From positions 514,501 through 578,500 of the forward strand of contig JAJKFH010002781.1 in the NCBI GenBank assembly GCA_023333565.1: 64,000 nucleotides of DNA, given 5' to 3'. Below are positions 47,199 through 59,960 of this stretch, piece by piece (the stretch's first letter is position 1; each line of letters opens with the position of its first letter). The notes beneath the pieces are model-generated. The model was not told the DNA's origin. It did not search any database and saw only the letters and a program-made list of their open reading frames with translations. The position numbers and the translations under genes are program-made. The stretch is from Puffinus mauretanicus (lineage: Eukaryota; Chordata; Aves; Procellariiformes; Procellariidae).

Positions 47199-48498
47199 CC
47201 CTCTGTAGAGCTGAGGGAGGAGTCGTGCTTGGCAGGGCTGGGGCTGGTGTCAAGGAAAGAGAAGCCAAAGAGAGGGTCTGCAAGCAGTGGATGTGATTAT
47301 GGGCCAGGCAGATACAGCTGGGATGCCTGAGGTCAGGTAGGTTTATGTCTGCTAAACAGTGTGGGTAAAGGTTACATCTGTGGTTTGTGTGAAACCTTCT
47401 GAATTTCGCATCAGCAGGGCTTTTGCTCCATGTGTATTGGGCACACAGAACAACCCCTTCCCTCGGCCACTCTTGTCCTGAGATTCACAGGCACCTGCTG
47501 GCATCATAGAAATGTGATCTCTGCCTCACCTGGGATCCTGCTTAGTATGGGGTGCTACTACTTGTAAGGAGGAAAGAGGAAAAGGAGCATTCCCCATTTC
47601 CATCCCTTCCACGTTCCTGGTAGGAAACCGTGCCAAGTAGCACTGCCAAACACTGGAGAGCTGGCTGCTTTTTGTGCCGTTGATAGCAGGGCCATGCAGT
47701 GGGAGACTGGATAGTACACGGCAACACAGAGGAGAACACAGCTGTTGATAGTACTGTTCACGTCCAGCTTTGACATCACTTGAGTCTGTACACTTTAGAA
47801 ACATGATGCTACCACCAAATCATCAAACCTGACATCAAACCTGACATGTAACCATAATATATTCAATCTAAAACTCAGCAATGCCTCAGTTCAGATTCAG
47901 ATGTGGCACTAAAATTCATCAGAGAGAACTTTAAATCATGTCTGAGTAGGTTTCTGTCTCACCCCAAATATTTTGTTTATTAAAATCTGTAACATAGTTA
48001 GTGATAAACACTTGTTTCTAAAGTAATGTCAAGAGAAGATACTTGATGTGTTATGTATACAAATACTGGCATACTTCTTTTCTACAAAAGACATCTCTTA
48101 AAAATGTGGGGTTCATTCTTGCCTCAGGTTTATGCTCTTGTCTGAGGATATATGTAGATATTTCAGTCTTCTGAAAAAGAAAAAATCTAAATTCCTTTAG
48201 GAAAACAAATGGAAATAAAGAGGTTTTGCCTGCTGTGCCGTTTAATGTATGACAGGATTAACATAGCATCTAAAATTTTGCTGCTGGTCACATGCTGTTC
48301 AGCAGGTGAGTTGTGTTAACTCCTCTCCACAGAGTTCACACTTTCTCTCACTTTCTTTTAGACTTTATCAACAGTTCCCCATTTCGTGTGAATGTCCTTT
48401 CTCTGCTCCTTTGATTCTTCTCTTTTCTTACATCGCACTTGCCTGTGTCTTCCCCTCCATTACCCTTTTGCCTTTTCACTTGCCTTTGAGTACTGTTG
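47199..48498. other. Noncoding sequence, moderately GC-rich at its start
   Basis: Several overlapping short frames lie between 47526 and 47804 on the minus strand in different registers; none is recognised. A perfect 12-bp tandem duplication is at 47821-47844. Confidence 0.5.
47821..47844. repeat. Perfect 12-bp tandem duplication
   Basis: CATCAAACCTGA occurs twice in a row, followed by CAT of a partial third unit. Confidence 0.9.
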
Positions 48499-48513
48499 TT
48501 TTTTTTTTTTTTT
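48499..48513. repeat. Poly-T tract (15 T)
   Basis: Uninterrupted run of 15 T. Confidence 0.85.
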
Positions 48514-51500
48514 CCTGTGGCCTTAAAACATTCCATACCATGTGGATAGGTATTTTGAATTATCTGAGTTGCAATCCAGTGCTTTGTTGCAAAAGAATTG
48601 ATTTGTTTTTCATCCATGCATCATACTATAACATATGATTCCTGTGTGAAAATGGCTCCCAAATCCACCTAATTTCTGATTTTCATTCCCTGTTATTTTT
48701 AAGGATGAAGGGGAAAAAAGCATAGTAATAGATGGTCTTTAAAGTATGTTTTAATTTTTGTTCGCTGTCCTACTTGTGATTTTTTCTTTCATAGTGTTCT
48801 CACTCTCTTGTCCTTCCATTGCTCTCCTTCATCTTTTAAAACCCCAATGCCTACAATATTTAGTATTAACACTATTGCTGTTAAGGATGAGCAAGTTTAG
48901 TGCATATATTTAATCCAAACAATCTTTTATATTGGTCAGATTAATTTTTCATAGTCTCTAAAGGAAAAATAATTTTGTTTTCAAAATCAGAAAAACAGCT
49001 CAATAAATCAAGTTTTCAGAAGAATGCTATATGTAACGCCTATATGTCACATGCAGATTTCCTCATTTTAGACCTTTTTTTAAATTCAGTTTTCCACTAA
49101 GATCACTACACGCTCTTTACTTTCCTTGTCTTTTTAAAAACTCATCGTCTAAAACTGAACACCATTCTCTAGATAAGGACTCCCTCATTTTAGATTCAAG
49201 AGAATGATTTCTCATCAGGTTTCTCACCTTGTTTTGGAGACAGATTCCTTAACTCCTTATAAACAATACTGCTTTTGTCCAGTAATCATTTGGACAGTTA
49301 ATATTCACTCAAGAAATCGTCAATTCTTCCTCCAAGGCACTAGTGTCTGACCAGTTAACTGCCATTTGTTGTTAAGATTCCTTACTTATGAGAACCATGT
49401 TAAACTTATCTTCTTAGTAATTCCATTTTTACAGTTGCAATAATTTATGATTGAAAATTTCATGCAGGTGCTGTAAATCTGATACACTTAATATAGGTAC
49501 TCCTTTGATTTGTTTTAACCACAAGTCTCACATCCACCGATGTATTCTTTAGGATTTGAATGAAAATGTGGAAGATGGACTCTCTGGTGTGCTCAGGGAT
49601 CCTGGTCCCCCACTTTTTGAGGCTGAGTAGTTAGATGAACCTTAACCTTTTCAGCTGCACTCCTTGGTTTCCCACCGATGGAAATGGAAGCTTGAGGAGA
49701 TGTGTGAGTGCTCAGGTAACATCCCTGGAGGGAGTTAGAATATTTCTGCAGCACACAGTGCAACCTGCAAGCAGCAGAGTATTTAAAAATCCTGGATAGA
49801 CATAGATTAGGGGACAAGGAACAGACACAAAAACCCGCAAGGAATTGTCAAGGATATTTTTCTATGCTCTGATGTTTTTGGCTAGATTAATGTCCATATT
49901 ATTCCACCTGTGACCCACTTCCCTTGCAGTGTTAATCTTACCTGGAGTGGTTTGGATTAGGGGAGATGAGGATGAGAAAAGAACAACATCAATCAGGATT
50001 TAAGAAAAAGGACAGAGAAATTCCTGAAGACAGAGGTTGCTTAGGCAGTTAGTTTTGAAAAAGAAAGAGACTTCCAAAAGGTGAAGTTCAAGCAACAGCA
50101 TTGCTGGCTGTCAGCGCTGCTCTCGGCCTTTGTCCCACTGTGCTTTCAGTGACCTACTGAAGGCCTAGAGCTCTATTAAGACATACCAGTGTATGGCTCT
50201 GCTGAACTTAAACTGTGTCCCTCTCATGGTACACGTCGCCATAAAGTCACGGTCGTGTGTTACTACAAGTGCTCAGGAGGGATAGTTAATCTCACTGCTT
50301 TAACTGCTGAAGAGGCACTAATGGGAAATTGATAAGAAGCTTAATGTTATTAAACACCTGTGAGAAGCCATTTAAGGTAGAAGAGTTCTGCATCACTGAA
50401 GCCATAATCCTGCATCCACACTTCGTGATGGTTTTAGGGGAAAATCCAAAGCAATTAAGAGTCATATTTTAATAACTATTGTATACTTTATTTCACCCCA
50501 TAGCAATACCAGAGAAGAAAATAACAAACAGATAATCATGAAATAATTATGAAAGTTGATGGTCAAATGGACAAGTCCCATGGTCTGCTTAACAACTGTA
50601 TTTTGTACATTCAAATTTGCCTTTTGCTGAATCAGAAACTTCAGGAAAGGTATCGGATAGCTAAAACAAGGGAAAGAAAATGAGGGTTCTCCTGTTCCAA
50701 TGCAAACGAAGTCACTGGTTAATTGTGCAGCCTTTGATAAATAACTTCAGGTGTCAGGGCCAGCTTCAGAGAATGCTGCAAAGGGTCGAAGGCAGCTGTT
50801 GAAAGCCTTATATTCTGAATTACAATGGTATGAGCCAGGTCATGTCTAGGAGCCACAAGGTTGTGTGATGATAGAGAATTATGCCCATGCTAATATGACC
50901 ACTGGAGAGGCAGAGCTTAATACTGTGGGCACAGTGAAATGTTGCAACCTCCCAGTGAGCTCTGGATCAAAGCTAGCTTGAAGCATAGGCAGAGCTGTCA
51001 AGAATACACTGAATCATGTTTAGCCTCCAGTTTTGAGTAAGTAAATCCTTTAATGGGTCTGGTCTTCCGTGCCACTTCCTGGTAATCCCTTAATGACAAT
51101 GTGTCATGAACCATTTACTTGAAGGAAGGTAAATGATGTCACATAATTAGCAATTTTGAAGAAAAGCAGCTATTTAACTATTTTAAATGTTATTCAGCTT
51201 TTCTAAACATAGCCCCTTTCTTCAGAGTTTATCCCCTTGCTCGTGTGATACTGCAACAATGACCAGCAGGCGCTGCCAAACTGGAGGTTTCTTGGTAGAA
51301 AGGAGAGGGAAGTGCTGACAAATTTTGTCTATGAGGTTTCCCAGACTTTGGGGACTCCTTTCATTGTTCAGGCTACTGACTTATAAGCCTTTACTATTGC
51401 AAAGTCCCTCTTTTCTTTGTATGTTCCACTGCCAGCAAGGAATGAGTAGGTAGAGATTTGAGGTATTTTTGCATTTTCTGTGTTTTGCTCAGTGACATAC

Positions 51501-52453
51501 AGAACAGCCAAAGCATAGGATGGTTGTAAATTGAAGGAAATTAGAAAGTAAATGTTCAGTGAATAAAGCTTAATAATTATTAAATTTTTAATAATAGGTA
51601 TGAATTAGTAGATCAGGAGTTTTAGCAAAAGTTGTAATTTACCAAATGAATTACAGATTTAATGCATCCGTGTACTGAAAAGCTGAAATTTATTAACAGT
51701 GAAAATGTTGTTATTTACCAGAAGAAATCTTCATGAAAGAAAGAAAGGCACTGTCTTCCCATGAACAACACATTTGTTCATGGTTTTCTATGTCATTGTG
51801 TTAAAGGTGGTGGCTGGGCAGCAGGTTGGGAGCTCTTGTTTCCTTTGTTCGGGTGGGTGCACTCTGCCAGCGAGGTGATGCTGCATTTGTGTTTGCAAAC
51901 ACAAAGTACGTTGAGCCAGGAAGAGCAACAGGTCTATAGCGCAAGGAGGAGAAAGCAGAGAAACACCAGCACAAACTGCAACAGTCAAATATTCTTGGTT
52001 CTACAGAGTATTTTGTTCTGATGAATCATTTCCTGATTTTTCTTAGCCATCTCTACTGGAGCATTATTGGTGAATGGGTTGCAGCTAGGTGCTCAGACTA
52101 TACAGGACAAGGGCAGAAGTTTCCTGGGGGAGAAGTTTCTTCAGGTTTTGGCTCAGCCTTTACTGACCCTAAACATATGGAAAATAAGTAGAAAACACAT
52201 GGCTGTTGACATATTTTGTACTCACAACATGATTGAAACCATCCTTAAATGATAATTGTTTTAAAGATCATAGATCTTCTGAAATTTCCTGTTGGTGATC
52301 ACAAGCAAGATTTTTTTTTTAAAAGGGTGCTGTAGCCACAAAGGGGGCTGTGTTCTGCTGTAACAGGGGATCTGATATGAACTACAGTGAACATAACAAT
52401 GCACGCTGCTTTTACTCTACAAAAAATAGTAGTAATGAACAAAATAGTTTTAC
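48514..52453. other. AT-rich noncoding sequence
   Basis: No gene recognised. Between about 49075 and 49400 some words (AAACTGAACACCATTCTC, for example) recall very old CR1-like DNA, but the match is too weak to call. A donor-like CTCCAG/GTAAGAT on the minus strand at 49938 has a partner AG, but all frames between them contain stops. Confidence 0.5.
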
Positions 52454-52521
52454 CAAGTAAGATTGTAAATTCTGATTCTCAAGAGAACTATTGATTTCCT
52501 GTAACTTCTGCTCCATGCCTT
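52454..52521 (-). other. Candidate 68-nt coding exon (minus strand), coiled-coil-like
   Basis: On the minus strand a strong acceptor (TTTTTTTCTTTGTTTCAG, with TTAAT-type branch point about 30 bases upstream) leads into 68 open bases. These end TTACTTG before GTAAAA, a weaker donor. The first two bases complete a codon and 22 codons follow, reading GMEQKLQEINSSLENQ and on. That sequence has the heptad-like spacing and Glu/Gln/Lys/Leu content of a coiled coil, unusual for random AT-rich DNA. I cannot name the protein. It is the best single exon candidate in the window, but still unproven. Confidence 0.35.
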
Positions 52522-54097
52522 CTGAAACAAAGAAAAAAATCACGATAAAAATTAACAATATTTGCTGCAAGCTGCAGCTGTAACTTTCTATCATCTCTCT
52601 CTTCCCTCTGATACATTCCTGTTGTACAGAAAGCTCTGTAGTGAAACACAAAAGCCAGCGTTTAGGCAACTTTTCTTTTATAATATTTTTAACCACTGTC
52701 TTGAGGGTAAAAGGACACATTGTGAGTTGCGTAAAATAAGTACTGTCATCACAAGTTTTACAGACTGGTTTAATGACATGCTGTATATAGTCTGGCACCA
52801 AGAGCACAAATACCATGAATCCAGCTGAGATAGCAAACTTTCAAAGCAGGGAGACAGCTAAGGCTGAGCTGTCACTCTTATCTCCACTTTCCTCATATTC
52901 ATGACTTATGAGATAGTTTCTTTTGCAGACCTAGAAGGGTATGAAATATTAATAACATCTTTCACCACTGGAATTTGAAGGAAAGAGTATGATTTTGGCC
53001 TTCATGGAATTGTGCACATCTAGCTTTAAAAAATGAGATTTGGACAGGAAGACATGTCTAATTCAGTTCCTACATGTCCCGGTAGTCTTGTGCGTGCCTG
53101 TTTGTAAACTCGTGTACAGATAACTCTGGTATCGGACAAACCTTAGACGAAATTCATTATTTTCTCAAAGCAAAATGAAGCTTTTCATTTTTTCTTGGTC
53201 TAAATCTGTTTGTGCTGGCACAGCCATGATGCTACGTGGGAAGTCTGCTCCAATAGTGTATGTGCTGAAGGCATTTGCTGGGTTATAGGTGCACTCATAT
53301 GGCTGCCATAACACTGCAACTGTTCGGTTGATGAAAGGACTGCGTTGCATCCTTAAAGCTTTGGTACATCATATAGCTTACATTTTGAAAAAATTAAGCA
53401 GTTTCATGTCAAGTTAACAAATACAATGTCAACGTGAAGAATTAGAGAAATGAAGGCTTTAATTTCTGATTGTATTTCTCTGCAGTGGATATGTTTGGGT
53501 GGAGGAGGAATGAACCTATTTTTGGGGAGGCCTTCTCATTTGTGTTTTTGTCAGAAAGATAAAATAAAAAGTTGATATGAGCAAGAGGAAGGGTGGGGAC
53601 AAAGTTTCAGTGATTAGGGAAAAGGAAAAGATCTGTAAAGGAAGAAGAACGATGGAATGATAGACATTAGAGAGAGGCAACAAAATGTTGACTCTCACAT
53701 CTGAATTTCCTTTGGCTATTATGTTCCTTTCCAGTTCTTAACTTAAACTTCTCAACTTTAAAGGACAATGTGGGAGTTCCTTCGGTCCACCTGACTGGGA
53801 GATACTTGTTAAAGCAAAATCTCCATTACACTTTGAGTCTGTTCAGTTAGTTATGTACAGCAAAGAAAAAAGAAACGTGAACACACACATACTCTAATGT
53901 TTCTCAGATTTTCTTCAGTGGCATTTTTTATTTTTCTTTTCTTGCTTCCCTCAGTGAAAACTCCTGTGTCTTAGAGGTGTTCAGCTTGCAGTGGAACACT
54001 TGAAAATATCTTTAAAAAGCAAATGGTGTTTGTGAAAAGCTCAGTTCATTGAAAAAAGAATGACCCCCCTTTCCAAATCAGGAAATCAATCCCTGTT
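52522..54097. other. AT-rich noncoding sequence
   Basis: No gene recognised. The 134-codon minus frame at 52412-52816 covers the exon candidate and its upstream pyrimidine tract, which reads as a false hydrophobic run (LLIFIVIFFF). Confidence 0.5.
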
Positions 54098-54149
54098 AAA
54101 AAAAAAAAAAAAAATTAAAAAAAACACTAACCAACCAACCAACCCCCAA
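54098..54149. repeat. A-rich tract and AACC microsatellite
   Basis: 17 A at 54098-54114, a second A-run, then about four AACC units (CTAACCAACCAACCAACC) ending in C-runs. Simple sequence. It is not attached to a recognisable retrocopy on either side. Confidence 0.8.
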
Positions 54150-57100
54150 AACAACCCCCATGCCATGAACCACTCAGCACTTGTCAAAGAAACTTTGGCA
54201 GAATTTTGGAATTTTGATCTCTGCTTCCTGTCAGTTTTTGTGGATTTACAAGACTTGACATCTTGACTTGTTATTTTTCTTTACTGTTACTTCTGAACAT
54301 TCCAAGTCTATTTTTTTTTTTCGTTTATTTGACATATACATCCTTCCATTCAAAACCCGAATGTATAGATACATTCCTCTGGCATGATAAAGGCCAGAGG
54401 AAGAAGCACATCTAAAAGATAATCATGCCATAAGCTTAAACATAAGCTCTACTATAAATATTTTTTTTTGTGACTTCTGAATCATGTTTCTTCTGAGATT
54501 TTCATCAACAAGACTTTGGAAATGCTGACAAGGAGGAAGTAGGTTTAGGATTAAAATGCTGTGTGCTTGAGGATTAGCATATGGATTTTATCAGTAGTTT
54601 TGTTGTTACTTGTTTAGTCGTCACAGAGATTTCTAAAGGACTGCAATGATGCAGATGCCAGAATTAAGTCCGCTGAAATTGGATTTTTCCTTCTCTATCT
54701 GTGGAAATGCAATTAAATAGGACAATACAAAGAAAATCCTATTTGTTAAAAGTGCTTTCATTCTGGTTTGCTGTTTCTACTTCATTCCACAAAATCCTTT
54801 ACGTTTCTGATCAATGTAGGGTCAAATGAAGACAATAACAAGAACAACTCTGAAATGTGCCTTTGGCATGATAGAAACTTAAACCCTGCTGACTGTACTG
54901 GTTGCATGAGGTACTGCATTCCAAAATGAAAGCATAAAGTAGAATGGGAATGATATGCAAATTGGAAAAATCAGTAGCAGTTATGCTTACATGGTACTAA
55001 AGATAAACTGCCTTGTTTGTATTCTACAGCAACAGGTTTAACTGAAAACAACTTTTTTTTGTATGTGTGTGTTTCTCTGAAAAAAACATTTCCTAACAAC
55101 ACAGGTGGCTAAGTTACAATGGGAAGTCTGTTGAATCTCAGTGTTGGCTCAGATTTGGGAAGCACAGAGTAAATTAAAGGCAGGAGAAGTTCTCGTGGAC
55201 TAGAAATGTATCTTACAGCAGGTGGCTCTTTGGTGTTGAATATGTGAATATATGTGAATTCATATATGTAAATATGTGAGGTAAAGAATTTTTAGAAAAA
55301 AGTGCAAAATAAAAATGTAAGTGACGATATCGCTCTTTAGGTTTTGTATCATTGAATTTACCATGATACGGTCAAAATCTAAGAATGACTGAACCTGTGT
55401 TGAATCATTACTGTCTTTTGATACATTTATTGAATGATGCATTCAAGGAAATACTGTACATTTAAACAAGTGTTTAAGCACAATTTAATTATTAGCAGAG
55501 CTGGGTTAAATTTCAAGTTTTTAAAATTTTATTGCTTTGTGTCAGGAGCTAGAGAAATAGTATATTGATCATGGTATCAGAAAAAAACAGTGGTCCTAAA
55601 TAACAGTAATTTTGTCTTGTATTGATATCTACATGCTTTTGTGGAAACGGTTAGCAAAAAATGCAGAAAGGAAGTACTGACTGCCCCTGAAGTGCTGGTA
55701 CCTTGTGGAACAAGTATGACTTCAGTGCCAGAGCTCTAGTGAGGTAAACATTCTGAAAAGAATCAAGGATAGTGTAAGGACAGAGAGGGGAATATATAAA
55801 AAGAATAATGGAAAGTCAAAGGTTCAAATTAAATCAGCGTTGGAAAAGAACACAATTCTAATGTCTGTGAAATAAATTGATTTGGAGAAAGAAAAAGGCT
55901 TTGCAAGGTTATAGAAAGTTTGGGTCAAGTTTTGTGTGTCCTGACACCAGCTTTTCAAACTTGTATGTGTACACTATAGACTTCCCATAGTTTCCTCTTT
56001 CCCCAGAAATTTCACCTGTGGTCAGAATGCTTAGTCACAAAAAGTTGTGGGGTTTTTTTTGGGGGGTGTTTTGGTTTTGTCTGTTTTTTTGTTAGGTTTT
56101 TTTTTTTTTAAATACCGCTAGTCAATTTGGTCTTAGAAGTACAGAATGATAGGTGGTTCACTTTCAGTATGTAAGTAATCTCATAACTAATCACTCTTCT
56201 TATTAGAACTATATAATGATTTGACTTAATGTTCCACAGAGCGTGGAGAACTGTAAGCTGTAAAACAAAGATGTTGTATTCAATATGCTATGCTTGGAAG
56301 ACAAACTGATTAATAACATACTGCCTTAAAAACATAAACAAACAAGAAAAAGTGAAACGGTACCAAATTATTGGGGATGGTTCTAAACTACAGCTATAAG
56401 AGCCAAATTTTTAAATGATATCTATAAATGATATATACCTATTATTCCAATGACTGGGTGGGCTTGCCTGATTAAAGCAGCTCATGCTGTAGACTATATG
56501 ACATAGCTCTGTTTGGTGTTTTTTTAAATGATAATATAAAATAAATAGGTATACAGATACCTACATTTTTATTAATGAACAACTGTTCTGGGAAAGTTAA
56601 TTCCTAATAATTTTTATGGCAAAGAAGTAACTTAAAATCTATCACTAATACCATTAAGTGGATAGTACTAAACAATTTCTAAAGTTTAAAATCTACCAAA
56701 AAAAGTGTCATTCAAGAAGCATTATTCACTTTTTTCCCTTTAGTGATTAGTGGCTTGGATATTAAATTTTTCATTTTCTCACATACAGATCTCTAATTCT
56801 TTTGAAACCCAATTGGGACAGTATATCCTAATTTTTGTTTTTGCATCATTATAACATTTCTAATTAAAAATGTAATGATACTGATTAGTCATTTAACATA
56901 ATGTCTGATTTTTCATATTCTTGTTTGCTTTTGATAAAAACTTAATACTGACAGAAAATGTCACATTCATTATAAACACCTCAGAATTGTATAAGCAAAA
57001 CTGCCTGTAAAGTAAAAAAAAGATGTAGAACTATTGGAAAAATAAAATAATTATACAAAAAGAAATAATAAACCAAACATCCTTGATTACACAACTCCCT

Positions 57101-57821
57101 AGTGCCTTCTTCACATACTGCAGGCTCTTTGTTATTCTTTAAAAAACCGGGGATCTTAGGAGACTGCTTACATAATTACACTTTTAATTATGACTTTATT
57201 AATTTAAATAAATGGTGATATTTCCATATGTCCGTGGCTGCACCTCAGTTGTTTGTTAACTCACAGAATGCTAGAGTTTTGGTCTATGGCAGAGCTTTGC
57301 ACTATCTAGAGCAAGATAGTGGCAGCAAATGAGTGTGACTTCTGTACTGCTGTAGATTTCTTAAAATAAACAATTAAAAAAAATTACCCAGAGGAATCAG
57401 GGGACTGCTCATGTACTCAGCCCGAGTAAAGGATGAGATCTTCATTAATTCCAGTCATGAAGGTAAAAGCCTTAGCTGGTGACTACAAAATGAGATTTTG
57501 TAAGTTATTATTTATCTTGTATCGTAGAATACAAAATAGCTATGTAAATAGTTTCATAGTCTCAGATTCCTGTATCAAAATTTTGACAAGGAATATATTC
57601 AACCTGCCTTTTCTGTGTACCTCACACAGCTTTTCTCTCACTCACTGTATCCTGTGGTACAATCCAATATTTAATCCATCACAGTGTGGACAAGGTGAAT
57701 TTGTTTAAGGAAACAGGTAGGCAGACACAAGAAGCTAGATATCAGATTGCATACAGCATCAAACTGTTACCCAGTTATGGGCTGGAAATAGTACAAAGTC
57801 ACTTGCAGTAAAGTTGACAAT
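54150..57821. other. AT-rich noncoding sequence
   Basis: No gene recognised. It includes imperfect ATATGTGAAT repeats at about 55238-55283 and a G/T-rich low-complexity run at 56045-56112 (G4, T8, G6, T-runs). Confidence 0.55.
56045..56112. repeat. G/T-rich low-complexity tract
   Basis: Alternating long G- and T-runs. Only two runs of three or more G are present, so a stable four-stranded G structure is not expected. Confidence 0.7.
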
Positions 57822-57860
57822 GATCAGTGTAAAATCTGTCACAAGATCAGTGTAAAATCT
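57822..57860. repeat. Direct repeat, 16-bp units at 23-bp period
   Basis: GATCAGTGTAAAATCT at 57822-57837 and again, identical, at 57845-57860. Confidence 0.9.
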
Positions 57861-58207
57861 ATCATTAGGCATTATATGACACCATGTGGTTAAATCACTC
57901 TCTAGCTTGTAATGTCAAGACCTGGATGAATGACTCAGTGGCTGTGGGCTGGTGTGATTCATCCCCTTCCGACCTGCATGGCGTATTGCAGACTTCAGAG
58001 TCATGACAGAAAGCAGCCAGGGCTTTATTCATCTATCTGCAAACAGCAAGCCACGCCAGGGGTACGGCAAGCTAAAGAATTAGTTTTTCATAGAACAATG
58101 GAAATTGGAGCTAACACAGTTCTTTCTGCTTATTTCAGTTCTCACCACTGAAGAAAGATTAATACAGGACCTCACTGATGCCTTCCTAGACTCGATGTGA
58201 AACATCC

Positions 58208-58213
58208 TTTATT
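58208..58213 (-). terminator. Possible poly(A) signal (AATAAA) of a minus-strand transcript
   Basis: On the minus strand GACCAATAAAGGATG, with TTTCACA about ten bases on as a possible cleavage point and GTGAGGTCCTGT as a G/U-rich element after it. The hexamer is common by chance in AT-rich DNA, so confidence is low. Confidence 0.25.
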
Positions 58214-58245
58214 GGTCTTGTTACAGTACATATATCAGGAGGACC

Positions 58246-58270
58246 AAGCCTCCTAGCTCAGAGGAGGCTT
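58246..58270. repeat. Perfect hairpin, 8-bp stem
   Basis: AAGCCTCC (58246-58253) and GGAGGCTT (58263-58270) pair perfectly around a 9-base loop. It sits about 33 bases from the poly(A) signal at 58208. Confidence 0.8.
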
Positions 58271-59559
58271 CAGACTTTCTAACAAAACACATACATTAAG
58301 AGATTGCAAAAGATCCGACCCAACATGGATCTATTTTGTAAACACCTATGAATTTATAGCACCCCAATGCTCCCAGAGGCTGCTATATTTGTACAAACAC
58401 GAGTTCAGAACATCCTATGTACTGAACTGGCATTTGCCAATCTCAACCATGTAATACTCATTTTGTCAGAGAAGGAACACTAGTGGCTAACTCTACCTTT
58501 CTCCTGGTGTGGGAGCCTCAAATATCCATTCTCATTTTCATCTTGTCTATCATGTTTGGGGGCCATAGGTAAGCTGGTCAGCTGGCCCAGGTTTGAAAGC
58601 TGATAAGCATGCAGACATCATACATGCGTACTTATTCTGGCTGGCTGGTGACTCATTTAGCAGACTGCAATGATGTGTCCTACCAAAGCATGAGGGCTTA
58701 GATGTGTAGAAAATTCTAGCAATTACAGGCTGCGACAGCAGATCTTCTCAGTGGAGGTGGCCAAGAGCACATCAAAGCTGGCTGCACAGAGGATATTGAA
58801 TTCAGATCAAAGTCTACCCATGCCTGTGTAACACTCATGGACAAATCTGAAGATACCTAAAAGAGTCCTTGAAGCTCCAGTACAAACACTGGCTAAGAGT
58901 TTTACACCTTCTAGCACCTTGGTGCAAGAGTGCGGAATGATTTTTTTCTTGTAGCTAAGGCTTTTCACAAAATTCAGCAGTCTCTGGTCCCAGAACAAGG
59001 TACTACTCTTTGACCTTGTCTTCTCTACTGCAAATACATTGCAAACTGTAGATTAAAAATTAATAGTATTTTTCCCCAGCACAAAACATCTTAACCATCC
59101 AAGCTGTCATTCTGTACATGTTGTTGTCCCAAGAGAATTAAGCAAGTGTCATATGAGTTTTGCAGTCTGGTGTAAGCATCTCCACCAGAAGGAGAAAGAT
59201 CCAGTCACTCTCTATCATTGCCTAGTGTGTCTGCTGTTCAGGCCTTGTCTCTGTCATCATTCGGTGTTGAAGTGTTATCTCACTCATAAATAGAGTGCTT
59301 AAAAATGTCTATATATAGAGCAAGAGCTCTTTTGGGGATGGACTTTTCTTCTGGACCAGTTCACACCATGGCCCCAGTCCTGAGATGTTCTTAACTGTCT
59401 GAGAACCTGCAGAGTTATGGCAACATGGGAGCACAGGCAAGTAATGAATGATGATAAGAAGCATCTAGTCTATTGTACAGAAGCAAATTTGAGTTTTAGG
59501 TTACAATTACAAATGGCTGCATGCAGAAGAGGCCTTACTAGCTCTTACTTGCTAAATAA

Positions 59560-59960
59560 ACCAAACATGCATTGTTATAAATCTCATTAGACTGACAGTC
59601 GTGCCTTACTGGTGACTGAAAGAAGCTAAATGCAGTTATAATGGAACCTGATAAGTCTTGCTTCCAAAATACGTTTTATTACATTCTGAAATAGCTTATA
59701 TTAAACTAAACAATGAGGGACTTAATTACTTCAAAGCCTATTGATTCATTATGAGACAATAGCTTTTTAATATGATATTTGGCAGCTGACTCATCTCAGG
59801 ACTCAGCTGGTGCCTTACATAACATAATGCTGTGATTGAGACACAGCATAAATCATGCAGCACTGAATCTCTGGGAAAAATACATCCACTATTGTAAATA
59901 ACAGCATGTTGTGTAGAGAAAAATCAATATCAAACCAAGTATCAGTTTCCTATTCACACA
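59560..59960. promoter_or_regulatory. Motif-rich stretch, possible conserved enhancer
   Basis: It contains TTAATTA and ATTGATTCATTATG homeodomain-type words, a GCTGACTCA AP-1/Maf-like site (59786-59794), and two CAGCTG E-boxes arranged as an inverted repeat around it (CAGCTGA 59783-59789, TCAGCTG 59803-59809). The density and lack of repeats resemble conserved noncoding elements in gene deserts. Conservation itself is not visible from one sequence. Confidence 0.25.

Larger units (their letters stand above)
57861..59559. other. Noncoding sequence with two minus-strand poly(A) signals
   Basis: Less AT-rich than its flanks. On the minus strand AATAAA occurs at 58208-58213 and 58024-58029, each followed by a plausible CA cleavage site. 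A perfect 8-bp hairpin lies just upstream of the first. No coding frame is recognised. This could be the 3' end of a minus-strand transcript or of an old LTR. Confidence 0.4.

Noticed and set aside
49075..49400. Faint similarity to ancient CR1-like sequence
   Set aside because: Only scattered words match; spacing is not preserved well enough to call without an alignment.
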